Source of the DNA: Hofstenia miamia
Taxonomy: Eukaryota > Xenacoelomorpha > Acoela
Direction of reading: 5' to 3'
DNA length: 64,000 nt
Assembly: GCA_004352715.1 (NCBI GenBank)
Contig: SCFE01000020.1
Span: 1,858,974-1,922,973 of the forward strand
Shown here: piece after piece, positions 47,226 to 58,616 of the stretch
Position numbering within the stretch: the stretch's first letter is position 1
Layout of the letters: each line of letters opens with the position of its first letter
Notes under the pieces: model-generated
The model's database searches: none
What the model was told of the DNA's origin: nothing
What the model saw: only the letters and a program-made list of their open reading frames with translations
Translations under genes and position numbers: made by a program

Positions 47226-48759
47226 CAGACATGACAGAAAAGAATAGACACCAACATAAATATTTTCCTATTATTTATATGCGCTATTTGTGTTTACAGG
47301 TGAGAATAGTTCTGGAATAACTGAGAGTAAATTCATATAATTGCATCTAACACTATTGAAGCATGCTACAAACCAAAGCAGCATCAGACCTATGAGAATT
47401 TATGCAAGGACGAGTCTTTGGTCAACATGATGGTGGTCTAAGTAAACGCAAAATATCAGAAAATCTTTCAATACTCCTTTCTACTGTTAATAGTTTTATC
47501 GTACAATTCGCAAATAAAGGCAAAGAGTGCACAAAACATCATCCAGGCGCCCCGGGCCCTCTGAAAGAACCTTGCGTCTTGTGAAACGAAATGTTGAAGA
47601 AAATCCACGCTGCAAGGCATCTGACATTGCAACAGCTGTCAGGTATCTTCACAAGCTGGGCTACTATGGAAGAGCTGCGTGAAGGAAACCACTTCTTCGT
47701 CCTGCCAATATCAAGCGCAGAAAAGATTAGGCTCATGAGATGGTAGAGAANGAATTGTACATTTGTATGGATATGCAATTATAATTTATGCGAGGACGAA
47801 TGTTGGGTCAACATGAAGGTGGTCTAAGTCAACGCAAATGAAGGCAAAGAGTGCACAAAACATCATCCAGGTCGCTCCGGGCCCTCTAAAGAACCTTGCG
47901 TCTTGTGAAACGAAATGTTGAAGAAAATCCACGCTGCAAGGCATCTGACATTGCAACAGCTGTCAGGTATCTTCACAAGCTGGGCTACTATGGAAGAGCT
48001 GCGTGAAGGAAACCACTTCTTCGTCCTGCCAATATCAAGCGCAGAAAAGATTAGGCTCATGAGATGGTAGAGAAACCATGGACCTTTTGGGCGCAATATC
48101 ATTTTCTCTGATGAGTCACGATTTGCATTATTTCCGACAGTGGAAGGGTGTGGGTATGGAGGTTGCCTCAGCAAGAGTTTGACTTCAAAAGACTGCAGCC
48201 AACGGTGAAGCATGGGGTCTTTCGGTTATGGTATGGGGTGCAATTTGGAGTGAGGGCCGTTCAGACCTGATGGAGTGTGAAGGAAACACCAACTCTGCGA
48301 AATATGTTTCAATATTGCAAGAAGGGCTCCTTGAATATTTTCAAGTTGTAAAATGAACAAATTTGAATCATTATTTATGGAAGATGGAGCTCCTTGTCAC
48401 GCTGCTAGGGCAACACAAAATTGGTTGAGCTAAAATGGGTTTAAGAAACTTCCATGGCCAAGTCAGTCCTCTGATATGAACCCAATTGAAAACCTATGTG
48501 GCATATTAGTCCGGAACCTACTAAGCTTGAATTCTTAGCTTTATTGCATCAAACATGGCAAAAAATTCCTCAAGATGATATTCGGCAACTGATAAATGCG
48601 ATGACTAAAAGAGTCCTAGCATTAAAACCAGCAAAGAGAATGTCAACCAAATACTAGTTATTAAATTTGTGTCCATTAGTTTTTGGTTTTTTTCAATAAA
48701 ATGTATGTTTATCAAAATAAACAATTTCTATAGGTGTCTATTCTTTTCTGTCATGTATG
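47226..48759 (+). mobile_element. Tc1-type transposon with inverted ends and TA sites (chimeric assembly)
   Basis: The left end CAGACATGACAGAAAAGAAT and the right end, reverse-complemented, CATACATGACAGAAAAGAAT differ at one of 20 bases, and continue alike to GACACC. TA flanks both sides (47224-47225 and 48760-48761), inside (TA)n tracts. It encodes a Tc1 transposase in the plus direction. The element is inflated: about 230 bases (47515-47750) recur at 47840-48073 after a single N at 47751, and the second version lacks about 70 bases that the first has, so two different copies or alleles have been joined. Confidence 0.9.
47402..48657 (+). pseudogene. Tc1-type DD34E transposase, frame-broken
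   Basis: It starts with a helix-turn-helix region (GLSKRKISENLSILLSTVNS) and the GRP-like linker GAPGPLKE, continues with RNVEENPRCKASDIATAVRY-type text (the second DNA-binding part), then [14 protein letters not shown] with the first catalytic Asp, FMEDGAPCHAARATQNWL with the second, and SSDMNPIENLCGIL with the Glu 34 residues further on. It ends MSTKY-stop (48655-48657), like other Tc1 proteins. All three catalytic residues survive, but stops, frame shifts and the duplicated assembly segment interrupt it. The usual ENLWG tryptophan is Cys here. Confidence 0.9.
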
Positions 48760-48761
48760 TA

Positions 48762-48782
48762 TATATATATATATATATATAT

Positions 48783-48824
<42 letters not shown>
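48762..48824. repeat. (TA)n microsatellite
   Basis: TA tract with one CATA interruption, directly at the right end of the Tc1 element. Confidence 0.95.
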
Positions 48825-48826
<2 letters not shown>

Positions 48827-48859
48827 CATACATATGTATGAATTTTAATTTACTCTAAT

Positions 48860-49020
48860 AAATAGTTTGCCTCCAGACTAATTAAATTTTGACTTGAGGC
48901 GAAGACCTTGGTTTCTGACACACGATGAGGCTCAAGGAGATACCTCATGGCACGAATTTAATTGTATGTCACCTTTTCTTCATGACATTTTAATTAGCTC
49001 CCAGTCAAAATTTGTCTAGC
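48860..49020. repeat. Imperfect inverted repeat, possible snap-back MITE
   Basis: AAATTTTGACTTGAGG on the left and CTCCCAGTCAAAATTT on the right are inverted around about 85 bases. Ends are not sharp and no target duplication was identified. Confidence 0.35.
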
Positions 49021-52000
49021 AAAAATGTTGAGGACTCAAGTGATGCAGCCGTCAAACATATGTTAAAGATTAATCAAATTTTTGGTTTTAGAGAATATTT
49101 TTAAAACTGTCTCGCTAAAAAAATCATCGTACTCGCTACTTTACCGGGAATTTATTAAATTTTTGAAAAATTTATTGTTTCATACTATTTTGCAAAGCAA
49201 TGGTAGTTTTAACAAAAACTTGAGAAAAGTAAACTATGATTCAAACCATGCTTAGATTAATTGATCAGATGCGTAAATGTTGCAAACGTCTAAAATCAAT
49301 TATGCATATTAAACGCAGTCATTAAAAATACATTCAATTCTTAACAGAATGAAATAGAAGCTATTGAAGTTTATAAGTCTCATAATCTACAATTACTCCT
49401 TATTAAATAAATAGTGATGGATTTACATATATTTAATATAAGTCTGTCTATAGTAAGCCCAAAGAAACATTAACTTCACTGACCTTACTTTTAGAATTTT
49501 TGTAAAATGAAACAGTTTTAGACCATTTATTTGAAATGCCCTCTGTCCTTAGAATGGTTGAATTCGTAATTATAATGATTGATAATTTCAAAATATAGTA
49601 ATCTTGTCAGACAAAGTACTATAAAAGTACAGAAATCATTCTAAGTCAGATTTTAATCAGAAATTATTACAAAATTTTTAGTTGGGTTGCTTTTTATGAA
49701 ATTTTATGCATCTCTTTCAACAGTAGTATTAAGGATGCACACATTGCTTAGTTTCTACTTTTTGTACTAAAATGGATTCTAACTTACACGACTGAAAATG
49801 GTTTCATTAAAATTTCGTTTAGTAATGTATTCTTTAAACTAAAATGAAAGAGAAACTGCATTGCAATGTTTCATTCCAAATATTTTGTTTTACATGAAGT
49901 TAATAGCCTGAACTAAGATAGTATTATCCCTTGTCTCAAACATCTAGTTAAGGTGGGGCTTCATGCGTATTCAAGTTCTAGAAATTAAGGTAGACAACGT
50001 GTAAACAAATGATAACACATCAAAAAAAATTTGAATCAAGTATATCATTGGTAAACAGTTAGTGTAGAAATTTGCAACTGCTGCTTGAAATATTTGATTT
50101 TTAAATTCATATTTCGATTTGAGGAGCTTTGCATAAAAACAATAAACGTTAGCTCAAGAAAATTCATCAGCGTATAACATAAATTATACTGTTCATAATT
50201 GTCTTTCTCAAGATTGATAGTTTGCAACAACAGGGACGTAAACTGGAGTTTTAGTCATAACCAAAAGTGGGAAGCTGCCCGCGAAATGTTTGAAACTATT
50301 GAGAAGATAGACCCTAAAATATAAATTTCTTGGATTTAGATTTTAAAATTCAATATTTATTTAAAGAAACTCTTTTAATTTGAGTAATCAAAGTCCATTT
50401 TGAAACCTGACGAGGCATTCCTCCATGTTCCCTCCTTGCTTACGCCATTGCACGACATGTTAATTTCTAAAAGGTTGGAAAATACAACATTCCAACATTA
50501 AGATGAAGAGCTTATAACCATGGAATATATCACATTCCTTGGCGTTAGATTTTTGATTTTAGATCAGGATCGCAGGTATTTTGGGTACTTTTAAAGTGCA
50601 TTAGCCGAATAACTACAAGATGTAGTGCAAAACCTTTTCGAATTATAAAAAGTTTCACTATATATTTTAATACAATAAAGAGGCATTGTATTTCTTACAA
50701 ATGCAATAATGCATACAATAGCTTTCTGTCATTTCAGTTTATGACTATGATCCAAATTGCAAGAGTGAAATTACTGAGAGCCCATTTATATAGTGTCATA
50801 TATAACATGCTGGACAGTAAATTAGTAGAATTGCTGAAAATTTCCCAAAATATAATTAAAATAATCCAAATGTAATTTAAATAATCACATAAACAATTTT
50901 ACAATTGAATTTTTTGTTGGACCTCCCCGTGTTGCCAAAAGGGGCTATTCTTCACGTCATGGATTGTACTGAATTCCTGAATGTTCTAGTTTATTGGTAA
51001 GCATAGTACATATGTGTGTATATCCACAATATTCTTAAAATAATTATTTTTATAATTTAATAAAAAAATTTCTGGTTAAATTAAAAGATTGCAAAGTCGT
51101 TGATAATTTTTCCAATTTTTATTTTCTAAGATTTTCTTGTTTCCTTTTAGTTCAAACATAAAATTTGAAAATCAACTTACAATAAATAAAAACAAATTAT
51201 TTCTACTTTCTAAGCATAATTAGAAAAATAGCAAAATCGGTCCATTATTTTCATATTGCATAGTAATGCTATTTACCCGAAGCTATTGTTGGCAGAAATT
51301 TCCACATGCCAATCAAAAAACTAATGCGTCAGTTTATAAAATCAATTATTTGGGATTCCCATTTTAAGTGGCAACAACGAAAATGACAGATTTATAGCCA
51401 AATGATTTAATAATATAAAGTATGCTTTGTTAGTATATGCTAGGGGTTTCTAATTTGGGAATTATCCAACCACTGCAAATGTTAGTTTACTTAATTTGTA
51501 TATAAGAAATTTTTTCTTGCTGCATATAATACTGTACGTGAGGCATTCAATTAATTTAAGGAAATTGTATGCAGCATTGAGTAGAAGAACAAACAAACGC
51601 ATTTGCAAAGCTACATAATTTATGCAAAAGATATAAAAAATTTACGAGGAAATAGTTTCTTAAATATTTATGGCCACTGAATTTTGACAATGAAGATAAA
51701 TAACACGCTCTCCAATTGAAAGACAATTTATGCGGCGGTACATCTATTAGACCTATTAGATGCATTACAAGTTTACGAGAGGTGTAATGCATTCAAACTA
51801 CTCCAGCTTACTTTTTAATATACATTATTCACACTACCAGTATATTCAAGGTACACAAATTCAATTGCGTTTATCTCTGTACCAGTTAACTGCTCAGAGA
51901 TTGTTTTCTATTTCGAATGCTAAGTACTGACATGTGATGAAGAATTAGCAGATGTAATGTGTTTTATCAATAAGCTGTTATTTCTGCTGAGTGAATTTCC

Positions 52001-53327
52001 CAAAATTTTATTGATTTCCACAATTAAACTGTCCGTTTTTGAAGTAAATTTCCCAAAGCGTTAAAACTGAAGAAATTTATTGACAACTGCAATTTTGATG
52101 TTGGTATACCTGGCAGCATCAAAGGAATGTATGTTAAGTGAAGGTTGTGGAAAAGCGTAATAAATAACTAACTTCATCGATGTTCTCTAAAATTCAAATT
52201 AGCTCAATACCGAATGTTTTCTCAATTAACTTCCTCTAATTTCTCACGAATGTAATGCATTTATGTATTTATGAAAGGATAATTATAAAATAATTTAAGA
52301 CAAGAGGAAATACTTAAAGTATTTTGAAATGTACACCAATAATGATTGTGATTATAAGTGACAATTGAATTACTTTCCAATTTTAAACTTTATTGTTCGG
52401 TTCATCTTAACCTTATTCGACACAAAATTGTTTGGGATCTCAGGTCTTGGTGGGAGGATTCCCTTTCCTGCCTAAATTTGGATTGGATTTTGATTTAAAA
52501 CGAAGCTTTGCACAAGCATTCTTCATATCAGCATTATTAATATACACTTCAGATAATCGCAGCAAACATTATTTTGATGACGTCATTATATCTAAAAAAT
52601 TGGGGCCTTTTGAAATGAATTATATATTCATTCTCAGCTTATCAATTATAGTCTTCTTTTATTTAATTTCTTAATTATTTTTCTTATTTAAAATATTACG
52701 TTTCTATAAAAATTCGAAGACTACTCTGCAATAACATATTTTAAATGAACAGATATAGACAATTCATATTGTGAGGTTATAAAACCAATAACCAAAAAAA
52801 GGTTCACAACTTTTTGAACAATAATCAAAACCTTGATAGTGTGAGTAAGTGCTCCCTCCAGACCGAATAGGGTTAGAAAGATTTGCTTAGACCATGGCCA
52901 ATATTCAAAGCAATTTCCAAACTCAAATCCATAACAACCACAAGAGGTTAATGATATAGTAAATAGAGAAATTTTTTGAGGCGATGTTTTCTATAATGTG
53001 GTCAAAAGACTAACAGAATTTCATAAAATTGATTTTTCGTAAAAGTCATTAATAAAAAGAGCAGGTGCAGCTGTCAGATGTAGAATAAATCAGAGAGGTT
53101 TGACAAGTGCTATCACTCATAATATTATATAATTTGAATCTAAGTCAAATTGACTTGATATTAGTTCCAACCTCTGATGTCGACATCGAAATGTCTTGTC
53201 TTAGTATATTTGTTTGATCAATTGATAAAGATAGGTTAATGTCATAATATAAACAAAATATTCAATAAATAATATTTGAGTATAAGTTAGTAACAATGGA
53301 GAATTATTTGTTAGAATTTATTCCTAC
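49021..53327. other. AT-rich stretch, probably intronic
   Basis: The only item of note is 50232-50451: CAGGGACGTAAACTGG at the left and, reverse-complemented, CAATGGCGTAAGCAAGG at the right, a weak hAT-like inverted pair without a clear 8-bp duplication. A GC-richer patch at about 50920-50960 is open on the minus strand (SPFWQHGEVQQK) but has no domain match. No exon was found. Confidence 0.4.
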
Positions 53328-53494
53328 CTTGGAAAAGAATGGTGTAGTAGTGTTCATCTGTTGCTCCAGATGACTGTTTGGCACTGCATTTGTAAACACC
53401 TGAATCATCCCTGGTAGTGTTTGCAATTAGAAGTGAGTTATCAGACAACATTTGGTATTTTGTACTCTTTGGTAGCATCATTTTGATGGATTTT
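53328..53494 (-). CDS. Ig domain exon (second half) of an Ig/FN3 adhesion-type gene
   Basis: The exon is bounded by GCTTATTAG (acceptor) and TTCCAAG/GTAGGA (donor), 167 bases, starting in phase 2 and ending in phase 1. It reads MLSDNSLLIANTTRDDSGVY followed by KCSAKQSSGATDEHYYTILF. SLLIANTTRDDSGVYKCSA is the E-F strand signature of an I-set Ig domain (L-x-I-x-N...D-x-G-x-Y-x-C), with Cys the F-strand half of the disulfide; HYYTILFQ is strand G. NTT is a glycosylation sequon. The first half with the B-strand Cys should lie upstream (higher coordinates). A stretch at about 53640-53735 reads AEVKCNAKGAKDEGNYN on this strand, but it lacks the Ig tryptophan and clear splice sites. The phase-1 end fits the FN3 exon at 25067. 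Confidence 0.9.
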
Positions 53495-55508
53495 CTAATA
53501 AGCAATCTTTACTATACAATAACATTAGTATTATTGTAATTTTCATACTGACAATTTTGTTGATGTCTATAAAAGAAAATTAGACTTTTCATAACGCAAA
53601 TATAACTGTTTCATTTGCAAAATAGAATAATAAATGTTGTAATTGCCCTCGTCTTTTGCTCCTTTTGCATTACACTTTACTTCTGCATTCAGATATTTAG
53701 TTTTAACTTCCATTTTTGGTAGATTTAATCTTTGAGTATTGCAACCCTACTTAGTTTAGGCTTCTTGACATACATAAAGTGTTAGTTTGGAATAAAATTA
53801 CCCCACTTACTTATTTTCTGCTTTAGCGAACAATAATTTTGCGTGTAATAAATCTGAAAATTAACCTTTTTAAAAAATGTTATCATTATTGCAAATGTTG
53901 GGTACTTATTAGAGTAAGGTGAGAATTTTTTGTAATTCTAGGTGCACTTTTTGACATATACACACTAACTGAAAAGCCATAATAAGCAAAATAGAGGCCA
54001 TTGAGGGGAAGCGATTAGATTGAAAATCAACCAAAATTCGACCTCCATTCAACAAATTGGAGAAAAGAATGTACCCAAAACTTCGTGAAAATTCAAAAGA
54101 CTAAATTCGATGCAAGCAAAATTGTTGGTGGGCTTTCAGAACACCTTCATTTTTCATAATAATCAAAATTGTGCGAGGTAAGGTAAATTTACCCCACCCC
54201 AACCTAAATAGGGTTAATCAGGGTTTTACAAATATTTCTCATTCTTGAGATAGCGCATAGCAAGTACTTATTAGTCATATCTATTGAAGAAGAATGTTTT
54301 GCATCATACTGCACTTCATTTTTGAAGTACCTTTTCTGACTTACTTTTAACGAATTCTAGTCTAATTACCTTCTTAAGTTCTTTGCTTTTCCACTAATTG
54401 TATCTTAAACAAAAGCTTGAAGCGAATGATGGCAAAAACTATAAGTATTAAACAATTTTATGCAGTTTTAGAACTTCCTCTCCCATATTAAAAATTCTTT
54501 TCAATTTTAAGAAGTAGTACGTAATAATTAATTAGAAAGCAATATTTTTTGTAAGAAAGAAACTAAAGAAAATGAGATCCTGAATTAATAGCTATTTACA
54601 TTGCCATGTTAAATTTCTTCCTAGCACATACTTAACTAAGTGTTTGGTTGTAATTATGTTTTCTTTCTATTTTAAAACATTAAATTCTTGAAATAGGTCA
54701 ACCTTTTAGACATGTGTGCATTATAAAGGCTAAATTTATTTTATGAGCAAAATTCTGTAAATTCCAGTGACATATATATATATATATATATATAAAAATT
54801 TATTGATTTCAAAATTATGTTATTGAATTAAATTCTAAAAACTAAAACAAACACAAATCATCGACAGCATTTTGCAAATTGAAGGAACACCAAAGTACAA
54901 AAATGCATTCCTACGATTATGTTCAGATTACCGTAAGGCTTAAATGAAGCTACAAACCTAAAACCTTAAAATGCTTTCTATGTTTCTACACTTCGGAAAC
55001 TAAGCTTTGAATTCAGAAAAACATGTGGTGCAAAATTGGAATTCGAATAAGTTTCTTGTGAAGTAAAAACTCGTTAATTAAAAAACAGTCGTTATTGCCT
55101 TGCATAATTATGATTATGTCATTATCTATATTTGCTGCTTATAGAATAATGTAGAATAACCTTTAATTGTCTGCATAGCATTATTTTGAATATATTTAAA
55201 AAATTAATTCACAAAATTTGAAAATTTGAGAGAATAAATATTTGCAAATATATTACAATGTACTCAAAAAGATTTTCTAAAATATATTTCGAGGGGATTC
55301 TGAACTTCAAACATGCAAGATTTCACTCTCAGATTTAGTCGCTTAGATGTAGGTTTCTGAATGATATAAAAAGTTTATTCTTGCTATTTTTTTGAATGTT
55401 CATAGTTCATAAAAGTATGCACATTTAGCCAAAGTATTATAAATTTTGAAATTTGAAAATTATTAAATTATAATAGTGTCAATTTCCGTTATTTGTTTGA
55501 TGTTATAT
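53495..55508. other. AT-rich stretch, probably intronic
   Basis: Contains the doubtful Ig-like segment near 53640-53735 (minus strand), a palindromic GGTAAATTTACC near 54182 and a (TA)n tract at about 54775-54794. Nothing else supported. Confidence 0.4.
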
Positions 55509-55858
55509 CACAGTTGGAACCGGTCGGAAATTTTAAGGCCGGGCCGGTAGTTGGCCGGCAACAGCTAATAACGACCGGCCTGTTTTCGGCCGGTTTTAGC
55601 TGGTAAATTTAATCTGCATTGTATTGCATAACGCAAATTTAAATCTATTATAACTCTATTTCTAGCAAAGCACAAATTCCATATATCAATCTATGCATAA
55701 CTTTAATCAGCTTTCACTTTTCAGTGAATGAAAAATTGTGGACTTTTCAGTTTTTATTTAGTTAGTTTACTTTGGATGATAGTTAAAATATATATTTAAA
55801 AGAGGCTGCATTTCTGTAAATGCTGGCCCCGGCCGGCAGGTGGCCGGTTCCATCTCTG
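55509..55858. mobile_element. hAT-type MITE with GC-rich ends, 350 bp
   Basis: Ends are CACAGTTGGAACCGG and, reverse-complemented, CAGAGATGGAACCGG (13 of 15 alike). Both continue into GGCCGG-rich text (55525-55600 and 55820-55850), conspicuous in this AT-rich DNA, around an AT-rich core. TGTTATAT (55501-55508) and TGTTATAC (55859-55866) form an 8-bp target duplication with one mismatch. There is no coding capacity. Confidence 0.85.
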
Positions 55859-57494
55859 TGTTATACATTTTAAAAATTGCATCTGTTCTAAATAAAATTC
55901 AAGTAAAGTTTGTTTAAATGAACGCACTGCTTTCAATTTCTATTCTAACAAATTCTTGATTATATAACAAAAAATACCAATTCTTAAAATCTAAAGACTA
56001 AGGATTTTATGTTGTTGATATGCTTTAACAAAATGTGACAAATTTTCTTCCCACAGTTAATTCAAACTTGGAGATAATGCTCAAATTCGATAAAATAAAT
56101 AAAATGGAAATTCACAATACGCTAGAAGCTTAAAATAATTAAAAATTCCGGATGCATTCCAAAGGGACGTCTACAGAAAATAGGTTGACAATTAAATATT
56201 ATCATCTTGTAATGACGAGGTTTTCACACTCTGATCAACATGAGAGTCATATATATGATCACAAAAGCAACTTAACCAGGAGAATAATTTCCTTCCGACC
56301 AGCTACACCAAAACACAGCTCATTCCAAAGTTGATGACCAAATATTAGAGTGTGGGAAATGCTTTTACGAGTAATAGGCATCAGTTATTGTCTTAAAAAA
56401 TAAATGATGGAAAATTGAGGTTTTAATAAACAGATAATGGTGCTTTTAAAAAAATAATTTTTAAAAAGAAAAAGCTTTTAGCCATCTAATGAATTTCTTC
56501 TGTAAGACTGATGTTGTTGGATAGAAAAGTACTTCTCTATTTAAATATGCAATTCAATTAACTATGTTTTTTGCAAATATTTGGATCAATGGAAGCAGAA
56601 AACCAAATCAATGCTATTCCAAATTCATTATATATCATTCTTTTGGAGAACTGTTCATCTTCTACAAACAAACATGTTTATATATATATATATATATTTA
56701 GTAAAAGCAACTTTGTTGTATATCTAGATACACCCAATTTAGTGTTACGGAGTAAACTATACCGCTCGAAAAATTCATAAAGCTTGAAAAGTCAATACGG
56801 ATATCATTCAAGTAAAGCAATATATCTATTGAATTTTAAGTAGTTTATCTTGCTAAATAGCAAACCTTGAATCCTATAGAGAGACCATCTATGTAATTAC
56901 ATGTGTCCAAAAATGCAAGAGGTGTGTATTATGAAAAGTCATATATACGTATACATTGAACTGACAGATGGAAGCACTGATCAAACTACAATATACATTT
57001 TACAGAGAATGCTAGCTACACCTAAAAGATTTTTATTAATAATTCACGCGTAGATTCTACCAAGGAAAACGAGTAAAACTCGTAAATCATGATTCATTTC
57101 CGTTTTCGTTCATCTAGATTCACCCGTTCCAAAGAAATAAATATATCATATATATTTAATGCACTCACGATTTGATATTTTATGTCTCAATTTGAAAGTG
57201 TTGAAAATTGCAATTTTTTTCAAACTATGTTGATAAATGAGAACAATGGACGCAGTCAGTATTGTAAAAAAGTTTGCTACTAATATTTCTCTATTGAAAT
57301 TTCATTGTGATAAAAAAGCTTGCCTTATAAACTATTTGTGATTTTTAAGTCTGTATATTCGCATTAACTAACTGGAACACATTTATTGCTTCATCAAATT
57401 ATTGTGCTAATGTTTTCAGATGAATCATTTTCGTGAGATATTCTCCATGATACATGCATTGAATGTGTCAAAATGTATAACATCCGACATAATT
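55859..57494. other. AT-rich stretch with nothing recognised
   Basis: A (TA)n tract lies at about 56680-56698. Open frames at 56152-56334 and 56571-56780 match nothing I recognise. Confidence 0.5.
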
Positions 57495-57502
57495 CTATTA
57501 TA

Positions 57503-58227
57503 TAGTGGTGCAACAAATATTCGGACATTCGAACGTTCGACAGAGCCTAAAACATTCAAATGCACTAAGGTACATTCGAATAAACCTGCTACATAACGCT
57601 CAGTGCCAAAAGTCCGTTTCATCATGGTGATCTCGGAGTATTTGGGTGAGCCCATCCGAAATTTTCCATTGCTCATCGGTCTTGTTATATTAATAACACC
57701 CAGTGTGATTGTAGTGTAGCAGCTGTGATAGATTAAACTGCTGAATTTGGCGGTTTAGAAAATAAAAGTGAAACTGAAGCGCCTCATTGGGAGCCTTTAA
57801 AAAAGAGAGCTAAGTTAAATTTTCTATCATCTAGCGCATGGGCTAAGAAAGCAGAGAAGACGAATTTACATGTTACGCATCATTGCCCGCTGCCTTGGAT
57901 GTTGAACACAGTCCGTTACAATTTTGGAAAAACAATTCTGAGCAATTTCCGAAACTCGCTAAATTGGCTAAAAAGGTGTTTTGCTTGCCAGCCACTAGCA
58001 CACCAGCAGAGAGAGTCTTCAGTACAACTGGAAATAAAGTGAACAAGAAACGTTGCGTTCTTAGTCACGATCATGTCAAAATGCAAGTTTTCGTGCATGA
58101 TAATTTTGAACTTTTAAAGTAGCATTGTTATGTCAATATATATTATATATTACTTCTGACATTATTTTGGGTTATAATTTTAGCAAGCAGCATTCGAACT
58201 AACCAATGACCATTTGTTGCAACACTA
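57503..58227 (+). mobile_element. Deleted hAT transposon with perfect 8-bp target-site duplication
   Basis: CTATTATA flanks both sides exactly (57495-57502 and 58228-58235). Ends are TAGTGGTGCAACAAAT and, reverse-complemented, TAGTGTTGCAACAAAT (15 of 16 alike). The 725-bp body keeps only the C-terminal end of a hAT transposase. The Ty3-type LTR element starts 42 bases beyond its right end. Confidence 0.95.
57770..58122 (+). pseudogene. hAT transposase C-terminal (dimerisation) remnant, ZBED-like
   Basis: It begins EAPHWEPLKKRAKLNFLSSS, then after a one-base shift runs open from 57883: SPLQFWKNNSEQFPKLAKLA, KKVFCLPATSTPAERVFSTT, GNKVNKKRCVLSHDHVKMQV, ending FVHDNFELLK-stop. P-L-x-F-W, LAK+...PATSTPAERVFST.G and the closing hydrophobic-x-N-x2-LLK are the classic hAT dimerisation domain, as in ZBED-type proteins. 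The BED finger and the catalytic core are gone. The dimerisation part itself is intact (about 80 codons), so an unbroken short peptide could be translated, but it would not be a transposase. Confidence 0.95.
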
Positions 58228-58241
58228 CTATTATATCAACG

Positions 58242-58269
58242 TGATTACAAAATGATAATCGATTACTGT
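58242..58269. repeat. 28-bp direct repeat abutting the 5' LTR
   Basis: The 28 bases beginning TGATTACAAAATGATAATCG and ending TTACTGT recur at 60667-60694 with one substitution. The left copy ends exactly where the 5' LTR begins. The right copy starts exactly after the 3' LTR. This is much longer than the usual 4-6 bp duplication of LTR elements. Confidence 0.95.
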
Positions 58270-58430
58270 TGTAGCCGCCATTGTAACCATTATTCAACAT
58301 GGTAACTTAGGTATTTACTATTATATTGATAAGCAGGTTGTAAACGATTTTGTAGAAAACTCATTCGAAATAAAACCGTGATCTTTTACACTACGCTTTA
58401 TGTAAGTTCCTTGGTACCATCGGGTATACA
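58270..58430 (+). repeat. 5' LTR of the Ty3-type element
   Basis: Starts TGTAGCCGCCATTG and ends CGGGTATACA. Compared with the 3' LTR it has about 12 additional bases near 58310, so the two have diverged since insertion. Confidence 0.85.
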
Positions 58431-58616
58431 GTGGTGACAGATGTCAATATATTTTCATTTACAATATGTCTACCAATGGATCAGTTCCAAGCTATGCAAA
58501 GGCTCTTAATCCACAGCCACTTGTGATGATAGTGCTGAAACTTTTAGAATTTGGAAGCAAAACGTTGATATTCAATTGATGCAGAAGATTCTATTGGTCT
58601 GGTCGATACTACTCTT

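Noticed and set aside
50232-50451. hAT-like inverted ends
   Set aside because: Only about 9 of 13 end bases agree and no convincing 8-bp duplication was found; mentioned within the stretch entry only.
52432-52674. 80-codon plus-strand open frame
   Set aside because: No recognisable domain or splice context; composition as expected by chance in AT-rich DNA.
53640-53735. First half of the Ig domain (AEVKCNAKGAKDEGNYN on the minus strand)
   Set aside because: Cys is present but the Ig tryptophan, a suitable phase-2 donor and a clear acceptor are missing; kept only as a note.
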